Source: Streptomyces sp. D2-8
Lineage (GTDB): Bacteria; Actinomycetota; Actinomycetes; Streptomycetales; Streptomycetaceae
Assembly (NCBI RefSeq): GCF_023184515.1
Contig: NZ_JAAHBP010000024.1
Location: forward strand, 103,707 to 167,706
DNA length: 64,000 nucleotides
Direction of reading: 5' to 3'
Positions 63,487-64,000 of the stretch are shown piece by piece. A program made the translations under genes and the position numbers. Below the pieces are notes generated by a model. That model was not told the DNA's origin. It did not search any database and worked only from the letters and a program-made list of their open reading frames with translations. Numbering within the stretch: the first letter of the stretch is position 1; every line of letters begins with the position of its first letter.

Positions 63487-64000
63487 GACGCTCTTGCCCC
63501 TCCGTTCGCACGCGCGGCGGGCGGGGACTGGACGTGAAGGACGTGCGCGGGAGCCCGCCCCGGCTCCAGACGCACGTAGTTGGTCCTGCTCCAGTGGTAG
63601 GTCTCGCCGGTGAGCTCGTCGCGCACCGGCACCGACTCGTGCCAGTCCAGGCCGAGTTGCGGCATGTCCAGCGAGACCGTGGCCTCCTGGGCGTGATGCG
63701 GGTCGAGGTTGGCGATCACCAGGACGACATCGGATCCGCTGCGCTTGCTGTACGCGATGAGCGCGTCGTTGTCGGTCCGGTGGAAGCGGAGGTTCCTGAG
63801 CTGGTGCAGCGCGGGGTGCTCGCGCCGGACGGTGTTGAGCCTGGTGAGCAGCGGGGTGATGGTGCGGCCCTCACGTTCGGCCGCTGCCCAGTCGCGGTGC
63901 CTGAGCTGGTACTTCTCCGAGTCCAGGTACTCCTCGCCGCCCTCCTTCAGCGGGGTGTTCTCACACAGCTCGTAGCCGGAGTAGATGCCCCACGTCGGGG
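63483..64000 (-). CDS. glgE: Maltosyltransferase GlgE (C-terminal part)
   Basis: The last 172 residues of a GH13_3 enzyme that extends alpha-1,4-glucan using maltose 1-phosphate; the N-terminus lies beyond 64000. Visible: TWGIYSGYELCENTPLKEGGE, EKYQLRHRDW, LLTRLNTVRREHPALHQLRN and the beta-sandwich end VLVIANLDPHH..YHWSRTNYVRLEP. These are typical GlgE C-terminal motifs, unlike GlgB or TreS. Head of the operon seen here, overlapping treS by 4 bp. Confidence 0.93.

Overview
This window is a high-GC (roughly 70 % or more) chromosomal segment of a Streptomyces. The evidence is a melC tyrosinase operon, an SsgA-like protein, a WhiB-like regulator, a SigB/F/G-type sigma factor with many RsbW/RsbT-like kinases and STAS proteins, DUF5133, DUF1206 and DUF6480 proteins, and a GlgE/TreS/Pep2/GlgB operon. 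No transposase, phage gene, CRISPR array, rRNA or tRNA was seen. The 33.5-64 kb half resembles, from memory, the stress-regulator/glgB arm region of S. coelicolor; no alignment was run.

Layout. 0-5.5 kb: truncated melC2, melC1, a flavin monooxygenase, a Tat-exported covalent-flavin (cholesterol-oxidase-type) oxidase and an aldo/keto reductase. 5.5-14 kb: small membrane and unknown proteins, an SsgA-like protein, an LLM flavoprotein, a serine hydrolase, a membrane pseudokinase and a threonine-dehydratase-like enzyme. 15-18 kb: a polyprenyl synthase with a long disordered N-terminus, coupled to a TPR protein, with degenerate tandem copies of the synthase 3' end behind it and a palindromic operator array in front. 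18-22 kb: AIM24 protein, a TerD-CAP-CAP fusion, a cluster of gene relics and an SGNH lipoprotein. 22-28 kb: a large LuxR regulator, a UBP zinc-finger protein, a deletion scar fusing a response regulator/thioredoxin reductase gene to a histidine kinase gene, and a universal stress protein. 28-38 kb: DUF4032, MBL hydrolase, AlkB-like protein, a TetR/flavin dehydrogenase pair, DUF488, WhiB-like protein, saccharopine dehydrogenase/TetR, LysR/LysE, an MFS relic and a cyclic-nucleotide-binding protein with a terminator in its leader. 38-39 kb: a collapsed Orn/Lys/Arg decarboxylase.

39-54.5 kb is a stress-signalling block: an RsbW-like kinase, the sigma factor, DUF5133, an ANTAR-GAF protein, DUF1206, a FUSC protein, a type-II NADH dehydrogenase, and a five-gene translationally coupled stressosome operon (RsbR, RsbS, RsbT, a kinase-phosphatase fusion, a GAF-PP2C phosphatase), followed by a STAS antagonist, a PRC-barrel protein and another RsbW-like kinase. 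54.6-64 kb: an acyl-CoA synthetase, DUF6480, a YbdK-type carboxylate-amine ligase and the glgE-treS-pep2-glgB operon, which converts trehalose to maltose, maltose 1-phosphate and branched alpha-glucan.

The most unusual features are the repeat array copying the polyprenyl synthase 3' end, at least six decayed or deletion-fused genes among intact ones, the pseudokinase, the TerD-CAP-CAP fusion, a WhiB protein with altered cysteine spacing, and the intrinsic terminator plus Crp-like palindrome upstream of the cNMP-binding gene.
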